From: Palsa-360 sp963710315
GTDB taxonomy: Bacteria > Acidobacteriota > Terriglobia > Acidiferrales > UBA7541
Assembly: GCA_963710315.1 (NCBI GenBank)
Contig: CAVPZW010000006.1
Span: 124,001 to 188,000 of the forward strand
Reading direction: 5' to 3'
Length of the DNA: 64,000 bases
The first letter of the stretch is position 1. Every line of letters begins with the position of its first letter. Under the pieces are notes generated by a model. The model saw only the letters and a list, made by a program, of their open reading frames with translations. It ran no database searches and was not told the origin of the DNA. Both the position numbers and the translations under genes were made by a program. This document shows, piece by piece, positions 34,691 to 43,643 of this stretch.

Positions 34691-35734
34691 ATGGCACACA
34701 CTCCACAAGCGCATATTCTCGGGCAAATGGAACTTCGTTCCCTTCCTAAAATCGAGCTGCACCTTCATCTGGACTGCTCGCTGAGCTATGGAGCAGTTTC
34801 CGCTCTGGCGCCATCCGTCACGCGCGAGGAGTACGAGCGTGATTACATCGCTCCCGCGCGCTGTGCGAACCTGGCGGATTTTCTTTCCCGCGCGCCCATG
34901 GGCTTCCGCCTCATGCAAACAGAAGATTCGCTCCGACTGGTCGTCGAGGATTTAATTCAGCAACTCGTGGAAGATGGCGTGATTTATGCCGAGATTCGAT
35001 TTGCGCCGCTGCTGCATACCGAGCGGGGCCTGAGCCCTGAAAGCGTCGTCGCGACGGTGGAGCGTTCGGTCGAACGCATGATTCGCGAAACCGGAATGCA
35101 AGCAGGAGTGATCCTTTGCACGCTCAGGCACTTCACGGAAGAGCAGGGTTTGCAGACCGCGCAGCTGGTGGAAGCATTTCGCGGCAGCCGAGTCGTGGCG
35201 CTCGATCTTGCGGGCGACGAAGCAGGATTTCCTTTGGACGCGCACATTGCCGCATATCGCTACGCGCGCGAGCACGGCTTGCCGCGCACCGCTCACGCCG
35301 GCGAAGCGTGCGGACCGGGAAGCGTGTGGGAAACGCTGCGCCTGCTCGACCCGCAGCGCATCGGCCACGGAACGCGCAGCATCGAGGATCCCAAACTGGT
35401 GGAGCATCTGCGCCGCGAGCGCATTCACCTGGAGCTGTGCCCTACCGCCAACGTCCAGATCATCCCTTCGATTGGCAGCATGGAGCAGCATCCCATCGAC
35501 CGCCTCTATCGCGCCGGCGTCTCTCTCAATGTGAACACCGACAGCCGCATGTTGACTCCAACAACTCTGACCAACGAATATGAAAATCTCCAGCGCGTAT
35601 TCAAATGGAGCGAACAGGATTTGCTGCGCGCAAATCTGATGGGGTTGGACGCTGCGTTCGTTGACGACACCGTGAAACAGCGGCTCAGGAAACATTTTCT
35701 AAAAACATACGGCGAGGCAAATCCCTCAGCATGA
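34691..35734 (+). CDS. add: Adenosine deaminase
   Basis: A 347-residue TIM-barrel metallo-hydrolase of the adenosine/AMP deaminase family, purine salvage. The zinc ligands are seen as HLHLD (His24 and His26 counted from 34691), THAGE-type HAGEACGPG near 203 with the catalytic Glu, GHGTRSIED, and the Asp in NVNTDSRML. The residue after that Asp is Ser, where enterobacterial enzymes have Asp and actinobacterial ones have Asn (NTDNR), so it belongs to the second type. The start is uncertain: ATG 34727 would remove 12 residues and begin MELRSLPKIELHLH. It stands alone, divergent from the WXXGXW gene. Confidence 0.9.
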   Translation: MAHTPQAHILGQMELRSLPKIELHLHLDCSLSYGAVSALAPSVTREEYERDYIAPARCANLADFLSRAPMGFRLMQTEDSLRLVVEDLIQQLVEDGVIYAEIRFAPLLHTERGLSPESVVATVERSVERMIRETGMQAGVILCTLRHFTEEQGLQTAQLVEAFRGSRVVALDLAGDEAGFPLDAHIAAYRYAREHGLPRTAHAGEACGPGSVWETLRLLDPQRIGHGTRSIEDPKLVEHLRRERIHLELCPTANVQIIPSIGSMEQHPIDRLYRAGVSLNVNTDSRMLTPTTLTNEYENLQRVFKWSEQDLLRANLMGLDAAFVDDTVKQRLRKHFLKTYGEANPSA

Positions 35735-35848
35735 CCGGTTCTCACTCGGGCGGGGCTCAGCATCCGCCGCATCTATCACGCATATGGTTTATATCCGAAT
35801 GCGCCGTCATCCGCCCGCAAACGGACCTCGCAAGACCCTGATGATGAT

Positions 35849-37505
35849 TTACCAGTGCCTGCGGTCCACAAAGGTCTGCGGCTCCAGAGGCCGTCCTGTC
35901 GGGTACGCCGCCGCGTCCCGCCGTGACGACCACAACAGCGCAGGGCCGGCCACGTGGTCGATGATAAAGGAGAGGCCTCCGAGTTCCTGCTCGATCCGCC
36001 GCCGCAGGTCGCCGATGCGCTCGCTAACTCGCACGTTCGATGCCGCGAGATACTTCTCCATCGCCCATAACGCGGCACCGTAGCCGTGCTTCAGCTTTGC
36101 CGCCTCGCCGGCGAAGCGCGCGCGGACGCGTGCATCGCTGTCCGCTGCCGTACCGTTTCCAGCCCTCGAACATCGTGCGCATCATTCGAAATAGGCTGGG
36201 ACCATTGGTGTCGAAGTCGTGCTGGAACGCCCAGTCCAGCCATACTTTCGAATCGTCGCGCTCAATGTGCTCGTGCTTGAAGTTGAATTTGAACTGGCCG
36301 TGGATATCGGCCAGGTCCACTCCCTCAAGCATCCGCCCTTGTGCTTCCATGTCGGCGTGTAGCGGAGTGCCCGGGACCGGCGTATACAGCATGAATTGAT
36401 GGCAGTCGGCATCGTGCGCGACGGCATGTGCGATCGCCTCGCGCATGTTGTCGGGTGTATGGTGCTCCATGCCGATGATGCGTCGACCCCTGCACGCGGA
36501 TGCCGTGCGACTGCAGTTCGCGGGTGAGCGCTACCGTGTCGGTGCTCCTGAGCTTGGCATAGCCGGCCTCAGCGGATTCGAACCCCATCCACACCCACGA
36601 CACGCCGAGCTCCACGAGCTGGCGCATCTCGTATTTCTGAATTGCGTTGGCGGAGGAGAAGACGAACATCGACCACGCCTTGCCATGTTGCTTCATCAGA
36701 TCGAGCAGTTCGAGCGCGCGCTTCTTGTACAGCAAAAAGTTCTCGTCCATCATGAAGAATGTGCTGACGCCGAGCGTGCGTTCTGTTTCGCACATGACGT
36801 CGAAGAGTTGCTGCCCGGTCTCGAAGAAATTTACGAATCGACCCTTCCCTCCGAAGAACGACGAGGTCGTGCAGAAGTTGCAGCCCATCGGACAGCCGAC
36901 CGACGGGATGATTGTAGCGGCTGGATCGCCGCCGCCCGGAGGCACTTTCAGGCCCATCAGCCGGGAGCCGAACGAGGACCGGATGGCCGGATGTTTGATC
37001 GGTGCGTCAACCGGCTCGCCGAGAAACTCGCGGAACCATCGGATCCCTTCGCCCTTGACGATGTGGTCTGCCTCGATCATCCTGCTCAAGCCCGGGGATC
37101 GCCGCGACATGGCCGCCGACCACGATCGTCGATTTCGGAGAGTGCTTGCCGGACCAGACGGCACATCTCGCGCACCTTCCCGACGTTGACGATGATGCCC
37201 GAGATGCCGACCACGTCGTATTGCTGGGACGTGAGTTCCTCGATGAATCGCTCGCGCGTCGGAAAATCGAGAAGGGTGGACGGCGCGGAGATATTCTCCT
37301 GAATCAGCATGATGCCCCATGAACGATGATGCATTCGTAGCGAAAAAGGCCCTTGTGCTCGCGTCACCTGATTGTGATAGAGCTCAAGGGGATTGATGGT
37401 TCGGCTTCCAAATTCGTCGTCTTGCGCAAATGGCCCAAATACGGAGCTCAACAGGACGCGAGGGTAACTTTGCTTAGGCTGAAGTTGGATATTTTCCATG
37501 TTCAC
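35849..37505 (-). pseudogene. B12-binding-type radical SAM protein, broken by several frameshifts
   Basis: The protein can be rebuilt only across frames. Frame A (37505 to about 37125): N-terminus and a cobalamin-domain-like region (YDVVGISGIIVNVGKVREMCRLV). Next frame: IVVGGHVAAIPG (about 37125-37095). Next: IVKGEGIRWFREFLGE, the radical SAM cluster motif CPMGCNFC (C-x3-C-x2-C) and MDENFLLYKKRALELL (37095-36481). Next: HHTPDNMREAIAHAV and TPVPGTPLHADM (36480-36143). Last: AAKLKHGYGAALWAMEKYL to the stop at 35849. Each break equals one extra base, at about 37125, 37093, 36481 and 36143. In intact form this would be a B12-dependent radical SAM enzyme, of the sort that modifies lipids or small molecules. 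Either a real pseudogene or an error-prone stretch. Confidence 0.75.
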
Positions 37506-37615
37506 ACGTTAGTCCCCTGCCGCGCATTTCGCCATGACCTCGGTCACATTACAAAAATATTACATTCAGCAAAAACAGACGGCAGATTGGCTTGCGGGAA
37601 GTGATATGTAGGGTA

Positions 37616-37643
37616 TTTTCCGGATCGTCGAATATCCGGAAAT
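37616..37643. repeat. Small inverted repeat TTTCCGGAT/ATCCGGAAA
   Basis: TTTCCGGAT and ATCCGGAAA are separated by eight bases. A third ATATCCGGAT overlaps the start of the gene at 37707. It lies upstream of the promoter of that gene and could bind a regulator. Confidence 0.45.
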
Positions 37644-37694
37644 TCAGCCATTTTGCTTGGCATGCGCGTTTTCAATCCTTAGCCCCCTTGCCTG

Positions 37695-37700
37695 TATAAT
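37695..37700 (+). promoter_or_regulatory. -10 box TATAAT of a probably leaderless gene
   Basis: A perfect TATAAT ends six bases before the ATG at 37707. A -35 box is weak (TTCAAT, 18 bases upstream). The predicted start of transcription falls on or next to the ATG, and no Shine-Dalgarno sequence precedes it. Confidence 0.5.
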
Positions 37701-37706
37701 ATCCGG

Positions 37707-38381
37707 ATGCCGAACCGAGCTTATGCGAGTGTGTGGGTGCGCGACTTCAATGAGGAGAACATGGTCGCCCACTTCGGGCGATTTCTGGCCACTGTGCCGC
37801 TGGCTGCCGTGCCGCCGGGGTTTACCTGGCTGGCGGTTCGCGCGGTGAGCCCCGCGGAGACGCCGCTGGAGGAATTCGATTTGCGCGGCTACGTGACCAC
37901 TCCCGAAGAGATCGCCGCGATTGCCAAGGAAAACAACGCCGCCGACGTGTGTTACGAAGTTGCGGCGCGATGGGACCTGTGGATTCGCGACAAGGAAACC
38001 GCGAGTTGGAAAATTCAGCCCGAGCGCATGGATATTTTTTGTTACGGGCCGGAATACGATCAGGGTGTATTCGCCGAATCGGGCCACATCATGGTCGATC
38101 TGGGCTTCGAGCATGTGTTCACGGGGCACGCGGGCCTCTTGGCCGCGGAAGCCTCGCGCATCGCCGAGCCGCAGCATCCAGAAGAGGCGCGATTTCTGAT
38201 GTGGATGTCCCAGCCGCAAAATTTGCGCGAATATCAGGAGAAAACGAGAGAGAATATCAAGAAACTCATGGGCTGGATGCGCGCCGTGCAGGAAGCTCTG
38301 CCGGTGGAGAAATTTCGCCTGTGGTCGGAGGGAGAAGAAAATTTTGAAGCGCGGCTCGATGAAATTCTGGATTTGCGCTAG
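37707..38381 (+). CDS. Conserved hypothetical protein, 224 aa
   Basis: No family is recognised. The protein is acidic and soluble, without signal peptide or membrane segment. Visible features are a repeated pattern of aromatic residues in strands (YASVWVRDFNEENM, FTWLAVRAVSPAETPLEEFDL), a central VCYEVAARWDLWIRDKETASWKI, and a helical C-terminal third (YQEKTRENIKKLMGWMRAVQEAL...). It has the look of a domain related to the immunity/toxin-accessory type soluble proteins, but I make no claim. Its promoter suggests a leaderless transcript. The last 23 bases overlap the next gene. Confidence 0.75.
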   Translation: MPNRAYASVWVRDFNEENMVAHFGRFLATVPLAAVPPGFTWLAVRAVSPAETPLEEFDLRGYVTTPEEIAAIAKENNAADVCYEVAARWDLWIRDKETASWKIQPERMDIFCYGPEYDQGVFAESGHIMVDLGFEHVFTGHAGLLAAEASRIAEPQHPEEARFLMWMSQPQNLREYQEKTRENIKKLMGWMRAVQEALPVEKFRLWSEGEENFEARLDEILDLR

Positions 38382-38959
38382 CTTCGCGCTGGCGCTGGCC
38401 GCGGCCTGCGCTGCCGTGCCGGCGGGCGCGCAGGATTCTCCTTCCGCGGCCGGGCCGGCCCCGGCCAAGCGCCACATGAACGAAACGCAGCTGGCCGGAT
38501 TGCGCCCCGGCCGCGACACCTTTGCGATCGCGCAGAAACGCTTCAAGGCGAAAATTGTTTTCGAGGAGCCAAATTCGGGATCGAAGGAATGGCGGGACTC
38601 CTGTTCGGGCCGCTCGATTCGACTAGAAGTCGAACGCAAAGTCCGTGATTCAAAGCGTCACGCTCACCACGCTGGACATGCAGGAAGGAAAATGCAGCGA
38701 CCGGCGTCCGGATTTTCTGGACCCTAAATTTTGGCTCACCGGGCTTGGCCTGCGAATGGGTGATTCGCAGGATCGCGTGGTCGGCCTATACGGTGAACCG
38801 AATTCCAGCGGCCCCGCATCTAAAAATGGCCAGGAACTGGAACTCATGTATTATCAATTCGATTGGGCTGGGTCGGATGTCCCACAAGTGATGGAAATTC
38901 TGTGCGCCCGCGATACAGGGCGCGTGGTGGAAATTACGCTGGCGTTCCCGAGCCTGTAG
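38359..38959 (+). CDS. Secreted conserved protein, interrupted by a one-base frameshift
   Basis: An exported protein of about 199 residues split in two frames. The first frame, from ATG 38359, gives a signal peptide (FWICASFALALAAACAAVPAGAQ) and TQLAGLRPGRDTFAIAQKRFK, then IRLEVE. The second frame supplies SVIQSVTLTTLDMQEGKCSDRR, a GLGLRMGDSQDRVVGLYGEP segment resembling a SmpA/BamE-like small repeat, and the end at 38959. One extra base at about 38620-38640 joins them. Function unknown. The first codons overlap the upstream gene by 23 bases. Confidence 0.7.
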
Positions 38960-38984
38960 CGCTTGGGGAACAGCGCCAAGTTTC

Positions 38985-39070
38985 TGTCATTCCGAGCGGA
39001 GCGAGGAATCTCTCTTCGCTTTGAGACCGAGAAAAGAAGTAGAGATTCCTCGCTTCGCTCGGAATGACAA
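38985..39070. repeat. GAGCGGAGCGAGGAATC-type palindromic repeat (copy 3)
   Basis: TGTCATTCCGAGCGGAGCG and CGCTTCGCTCGGAATGACA arms with AGGAATCTCTCTTC/GAGATTCCT inside. It lies between two exported-protein genes read in the same direction. Confidence 0.85.
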
Positions 39071-39109
39071 AATATTTTTTTTGCAGCCTGAAAAGTGCGC
39101 TGACCGACG

Positions 39110-39760
39110 ATGAAAATATCAAGACTGCGCGCGGCTGCGGGAATGCTGTCTTGGACTATCGCGCTCTTCATGGCGGGATGCGGGACGGCGCAACAGCCTC
39201 CCGCGGAAGATAAGGCTGCCGCCGAAGCAGCGCGTGCGGCGAACGAGGCGCGAGGAGTTGCGGAAGCGTCCCTGGGCAAGCAGGCTGAAATTCTGGCCCA
39301 AGGGGATCTTGCACTGAATGGGCGGGAACAATTGCTGGTCGCCAATCGTTTCTCGACGGGCGCGCAGGCAGGCAAGGGAGAGGCAAATTCCTCCGCGATT
39401 TTCGTGACGCGCGCGGCTGTACTGGAAAAAAACGACGGCAAGTGGTCGCAAATTCTGCTCTGCGATGAGCATTTGAAAAATGCAAATGGCTATCTCGGGG
39501 GCGCGCCCAAGGCTCGCATCACCGGCTGGCAATTGGAGTACAAGCAGGATGCCAAGGATGGCTTGCAGATGAGTTTTGCGCCCGCGGAAAATTTCAACGG
39601 CGACCCTACGAACGCGGGCCAAGTTTCCGAACAAAAGCATTCTGTTTTTCATGTACGCTGGAATAAGAGTGTGAAACGCTATCAAGGGTTCGACCCGTCA
39701 CAGGAAAGGTATTTGAGCGAGATCCCGACGCTCGAAACTCCCGAGTCCCTTCTTAAATGA
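39110..39760 (+). CDS. Lipoprotein of unknown function
   Basis: A 216-residue lipoprotein. The N-terminus (MKISRLRAAAGMLSWTIALFMAGC) carries a lipobox MAGC with Cys24 as the lipidated residue. An Ala/Glu-rich helical stretch (residues about 30-55) is followed by a mixed alpha/beta region (LALNGREQLLVANRFSTG, IFVTRAAVLEKNDGKWSQILLCDEHLKN) without a recognised family. The stop overlaps the start of the ABC transporter gene as ATGA, so it is probably co-transcribed and could assist the exporter pair at the outer membrane, which is an inference from position only. Confidence 0.8.
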   Translation: MKISRLRAAAGMLSWTIALFMAGCGTAQQPPAEDKAAAEAARAANEARGVAEASLGKQAEILAQGDLALNGREQLLVANRFSTGAQAGKGEANSSAIFVTRAAVLEKNDGKWSQILLCDEHLKNANGYLGGAPKARITGWQLEYKQDAKDGLQMSFAPAENFNGDPTNAGQVSEQKHSVFHVRWNKSVKRYQGFDPSQERYLSEIPTLETPESLLK

Positions 39761-41686
39761 GCGCAGCGGCAAACACCATTTCAGGATCGGCAGCGAAGGC
39801 CGCCCCCAAGCGCGTCTCCGGATGGGCGCAGCTCATGCGCCTGCTGCCGTACGTCTCGCGCCACAAAACGGAAGTGGTGATCGGCTTTGTCACGCAAGCC
39901 GGCATGGGCATTACCGGCACGCTGATTCCGCTGCTGCTGGGCGTGATCACCGATTGCATCAAGGGCGCTGAGACGCCGCTGGCGCAGCTCGGCCGCCTGA
40001 CGCATATCACGCTGGGACCGCTTCTTCCCTACTATCACGCCAAGAACCCGCACACTCTTGCTGTCTTTTGCTCGGCGCTGGTAGTGGTCTGCGCCGCTCA
40101 AGGCGTCTTTTCCTATTGGACTCGGCAAATCCTGATCGGCCTTTCCCGCGACATCGAGTTTGACCTGCGAAACGATTTGCTCAACAAGCTGGTGCAGATG
40201 GAGCCGGAATTTTACGTGCGAAACCGCACCGGCGAATTGATGTCCCGCTGCACCAACGATTTGAACGCCGTGCGCATGGTGCTCGGGCCGGGCATCATGT
40301 ACAGCGCCAACACCATGGCCACCATGGTGCTCGCCGTGATCCTGATGTTCTGGATTTCGGCCACGCTTAGCGTCTACGTGCTTCTGCCCGTGCCGGTCGT
40401 GGCCGTCACCGTGTGGCTCTTCGGCCGCCAGATTCATGCCATGTATGGAAAAATTCAGGCCTCGCTGGCCGTGCTTTCCGCCAAGGCCCAGGAAAATCTG
40501 GCCGGCGTGCGCGTGGTTCGCGCCTACGGCCAGGAGGAAGCGGAGATTCGCGGCTTCGACGCGCCCAACCGCGAGTACATCGACCGCAACCTGCGCTTGA
40601 TTTATTTCTGGAGCCTGTTCATGCCGCTGCTCCAGATGCTGTTTGGGCTGACGTTTATTCTGGTGCTGTGGAAGGGCGGCCGCCAGGTGGTGATGAATCA
40701 GATCACCCTCGGCGAGTTGATTGCATTTTACACGTTCATGACGCGATTGATTTTCCCCATGATCGCGCTGGGCTTCGTCACCAACATTTTTCAGCGCGGC
40801 GGCGCTTCCATGGGCCGGCTGAATTACATTCTCGATTCCCAGCCGAGCATCAACGATTCCGCCGTGACCGCAAATCCCGGCGAAGTCCGCGGCGAAATCG
40901 AATTCCGCAACCTGACCTTTACGTATCCGACGCTGCGCAACGACGTGGACGGCGTGAAAGCAACAAACGGCTCGGGCGGCCCCAACAAGCCCGTGCTGGA
41001 AAACATTTCCCTGCACGTTCCGGCCGGCTCGATTCTGGCAATCGTCGGCCCGACCGGAAGCGGCAAATCCACGCTGGCCGCGCTCATCGCACGCCTCTGG
41101 GAAGCTCCCGCGGGAACGCTGCTGATCGACGGGCGCCCGATCCGCGAGTGGCCGCTGGAAACGCTGCGGCGCGCCATGGGATATCGTGCCGCAGGACACC
41201 TTTCTGTTCAGCGAAACAATGCGCGAAAATGTGGCCTTCGGAGTCGATCACGCGACGGATGTGGATATTCACAACGCCGCCGACGTGGCCAGCATCGCCG
41301 CCGAAATCAACGAGTTCCCGGGGCAGTTCAACACCATGGTGGGCGAACGCGGAATCACGCTTTCCGGCGGACAGAAGCAGCGCACCGCCATCGCCCGCGC
41401 GGTGATTCGCGATCCCAAAATTTTGATCCTGGACGATTCCCTTTCCAGCGTGGATACCGGAACCGAGGAGCGCATCCTGCGGCGGCTGGACGCGATTCTG
41501 CGGCAGCGCACCACCATGTTGATTTCCCACCGCGTCTCGACCGTGCAGCACGCCGATCAAATTGTTGTGCTGCGCGACGGGAAAATTGTGGAACGAGGCA
41601 ATCATGCCGAGCTCCTGGCGCTTGGCGGCTATTACGCCGACTTGTACCAGAAACAATTGCTCGAGGAAGAATTGGCGCGCGAATGA
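39757..41686 (+). CDS. ABC exporter half-transporter 1 (MsbA/MDR type), with a one-base frameshift
   Basis: A type IV ABC exporter half. The N-terminal membrane domain has six segments (residues about 20-320). The nucleotide-binding domain has Walker A VGPTGSGKSTL in the first frame; then an extra base at 41179-41182 breaks it in the Q-loop (MG-IVPQDTFLFSETM). The signature LSGGQKQRTAIARA, Walker B ILILDDSLSSVD and H-loop ISHRVST are in the next frame, ending at 41686. With the extra base removed the protein has about 642 residues. Reading on without correction would join it in error to the next gene. The Asp after Walker B (DD rather than DE) suggests a degenerate catalytic site, typical of heterodimeric exporters. 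Confidence 0.88.
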
Positions 41687-43560
41687 GCGACTTCCGCGAA
41701 GAAGAAGCTCTAGGAAAAGCCTACGACTCGCAGCTTCTGCGGCGGCTGTTGACCTATCTGCGGCCGTATAAGTGGACTGTTGTCTTCGCAGTCGTGCTGA
41801 CTTTGCTGGTCGGCCCGCTTGAGGTCGTGGGTCCCTACCTGTTTGGATTCACCGTCGACAAATACATCGTGCCCGGCTCGAACCATGCCATCTCTGTTTC
41901 GGATGCCCTGCGCGGCGTCACTTTTCTTTCTCTCCTTTCGCTTGCGGCGCTGCTCTTGAGCTTCGCGGTTCAATATCTGCAAGTGCGCATGATGCAGAAC
42001 GTCGGGCAGCAAACGCTGTATGACCTGCGAAAAGAAATCTTCGAGCGCATGCAGCGCCTGCCCATGAGTTTCTTCGACCGCAGCCCGGTGGGGCGCCTGG
42101 TGACGCGCGTGACCACGGACGTGGATGCGCTGAACGATCTGTTCGCCGCCGGTATCGCTGCAATGGCCAACGACGCCATCGTCCTGATCAGCATTGGCGC
42201 CGTGATGATGGCCAAGAACTGGCGGCTGGCGCTGGCCACGTTCGCGGTTTTGCCGCTGATCATGATCGCCACATGGATATTCCGCGACCGCGTGCGCGAC
42301 GCCAACCGGCGCATCCGCACGGCCATCGCGCGCATCAATTCGTTCCTGCAGGAACACATCAGCGGCATGAGCATCGTGCAAATTTTCAACCGCGAGCGAA
42401 AAGCGCGCGAACAATTCGCCGAGCTGAACCGCATCCACATGGAAGCCTACAAGGATGCCATCACGGCCTTCGCCGTATTCTTCCCTGCGGTCGAACTGTT
42501 CAGCACCACGGCCATCGCCATCGTATTCTGGTATGGCGGATTGCTTTCCTTCGCCGGCGCTGTCACGGTCGGAACGCTGATCACCTTCATGCAATACGCG
42601 CAGCGCTTCTTCCGCCCCATTCAGGACCTCAGCGAAAAATTCAACATCCTGCAATCGGCCATGGCCGCCTGCGAGCGCATTTTCAAATTGCTGGACGAGC
42701 CGCTGCCCGCGCCTCCCGCGGAAACCCCGCTTGTGCTTTCCGCGCCGCGCGGCGACATCGAATTCCGCAACGTGTGGTTCGCCTACACGGGCGGCGCGAA
42801 TCCGAAGGATGAAGACTGGGTCTTGCGCGACGTTTCCTTTCACATCGCGCCGGGACAAACCTTGGCCATCGTGGGCCACACTGGCGCTGGAAAAACCACG
42901 CTCATCCAGCTCCTGCTGCGCTTCTACGACATTCAGCGCGGCGAAATTCTGCTCGACGGCGTGGATATTCGCCGCTATGACGTGCACCAGTTGCGGAGGC
43001 AATTCGGCATCGTGCTGCAGGACCCGTTTCTCTTTACGGGCACTTTGGAATCGAACGTGCGCCTGGGCGACGAAGACATCAGCCGCGCGCGCGTGGAGTC
43101 CGCGCTGCGCGAAGTGGGGCTTGGCTCGCTGCTCGATTCGCTGAGCGACGGCGTTGCCACCAACGTCACCGAGCGCGGCGCGACTTTTTCCGTGGGCCAG
43201 CGCCAGCTGATCAGCTTCGCGCGGGCCCTGGCGCACAATCCCCGCTTTCTGATTCTCGACGAAGCCACCTCCAGCGTGGACACCAAGACGGAACTCCTGA
43301 TCCGCGAGGCGCTGGACCGCTTGCTCGAAGGCCGCACCGCGCTGGTCATCGCGCACCGGCTCAGCACTATTCAGCATGCCGACCGCATTCTCGTTTTCCA
43401 CAAAGGCAAATTGCGCGAGCAGGGCTCGCATCAGGAATTGCTTGCCGAGCGCGGGATTTACTATCGCCTGTATCAGCTGCAGTACAAGGACCAAGAGATG
43501 CGCGTGCCCTTCGAGACGGCAGGAAGCGAAGCGGGCACGTCCGTGCCGGGGAATGACTAG
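41683..43560 (+). CDS. ABC exporter half-transporter 2 (MsbA/MDR type)
   Basis: A 625-residue half transporter whose ATG overlaps the stop of the first half (ATGA). Six membrane segments are in residues about 35-330. The nucleotide-binding domain has Walker A VGHTGAGKTTL, signature FSVGQRQLISFARAL (SVGQ where SGGQ is usual), Walker B FLILDEATSSVD with the catalytic Glu and H-loop IAHRLSTI. The paired genes, one with DD and the other with DE after Walker B, point to a heterodimeric exporter similar to BmrCD/TM287-288. The next gene is lpxB, so a lipid or lipid-linked substrate is possible. Confidence 0.93.
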   Translation: MSDFREEEALGKAYDSQLLRRLLTYLRPYKWTVVFAVVLTLLVGPLEVVGPYLFGFTVDKYIVPGSNHAISVSDALRGVTFLSLLSLAALLLSFAVQYLQVRMMQNVGQQTLYDLRKEIFERMQRLPMSFFDRSPVGRLVTRVTTDVDALNDLFAAGIAAMANDAIVLISIGAVMMAKNWRLALATFAVLPLIMIATWIFRDRVRDANRRIRTAIARINSFLQEHISGMSIVQIFNRERKAREQFAELNRIHMEAYKDAITAFAVFFPAVELFSTTAIAIVFWYGGLLSFAGAVTVGTLITFMQYAQRFFRPIQDLSEKFNILQSAMAACERIFKLLDEPLPAPPAETPLVLSAPRGDIEFRNVWFAYTGGANPKDEDWVLRDVSFHIAPGQTLAIVGHTGAGKTTLIQLLLRFYDIQRGEILLDGVDIRRYDVHQLRRQFGIVLQDPFLFTGTLESNVRLGDEDISRARVESALREVGLGSLLDSLSDGVATNVTERGATFSVGQRQLISFARALAHNPRFLILDEATSSVDTKTELLIREALDRLLEGRTALVIAHRLSTIQHADRILVFHKGKLREQGSHQELLAERGIYYRLYQLQYKDQEMRVPFETAGSEAGTSVPGND

Positions 43561-43566
43561 CCCTTT

Positions 43567-43639
43567 GTGGCATAGGCTTTAGCCTGTGGCTTTTCGTTCG
43601 CGCACAATTCAAATTCCGCAGGCTGAAGCCCGCGCCATA
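43567..43639. repeat. GGCTTTAGCC-type palindromic repeat (copy 5)
   Basis: GTGGCATAGGCTTTAGCCTGTGGC and CCGCAGGCTGAAGCCCGCGCCATAT are inverse copies in a diverged form. It separates the ABC exporter genes from lpxB without disturbing the shared orientation. Confidence 0.75.
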
Positions 43640-43643
43640 TAAA

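Noticed and set aside
41710..43494. Open frame of 594 codons antisense to the second exporter gene
   Set aside because: It lies entirely within a gene with complete ABC motifs on the other strand; composition is that of a shadow frame.
39757..43560. A single 1,267-residue fusion of two ABC exporters
   Set aside because: The frame stays open only by chance. From about 41181 to 41683 its translation is nonsense, and the correct signature, Walker B and H-loop are in the next frame, with a normal stop and an overlapping ATG at 41683.
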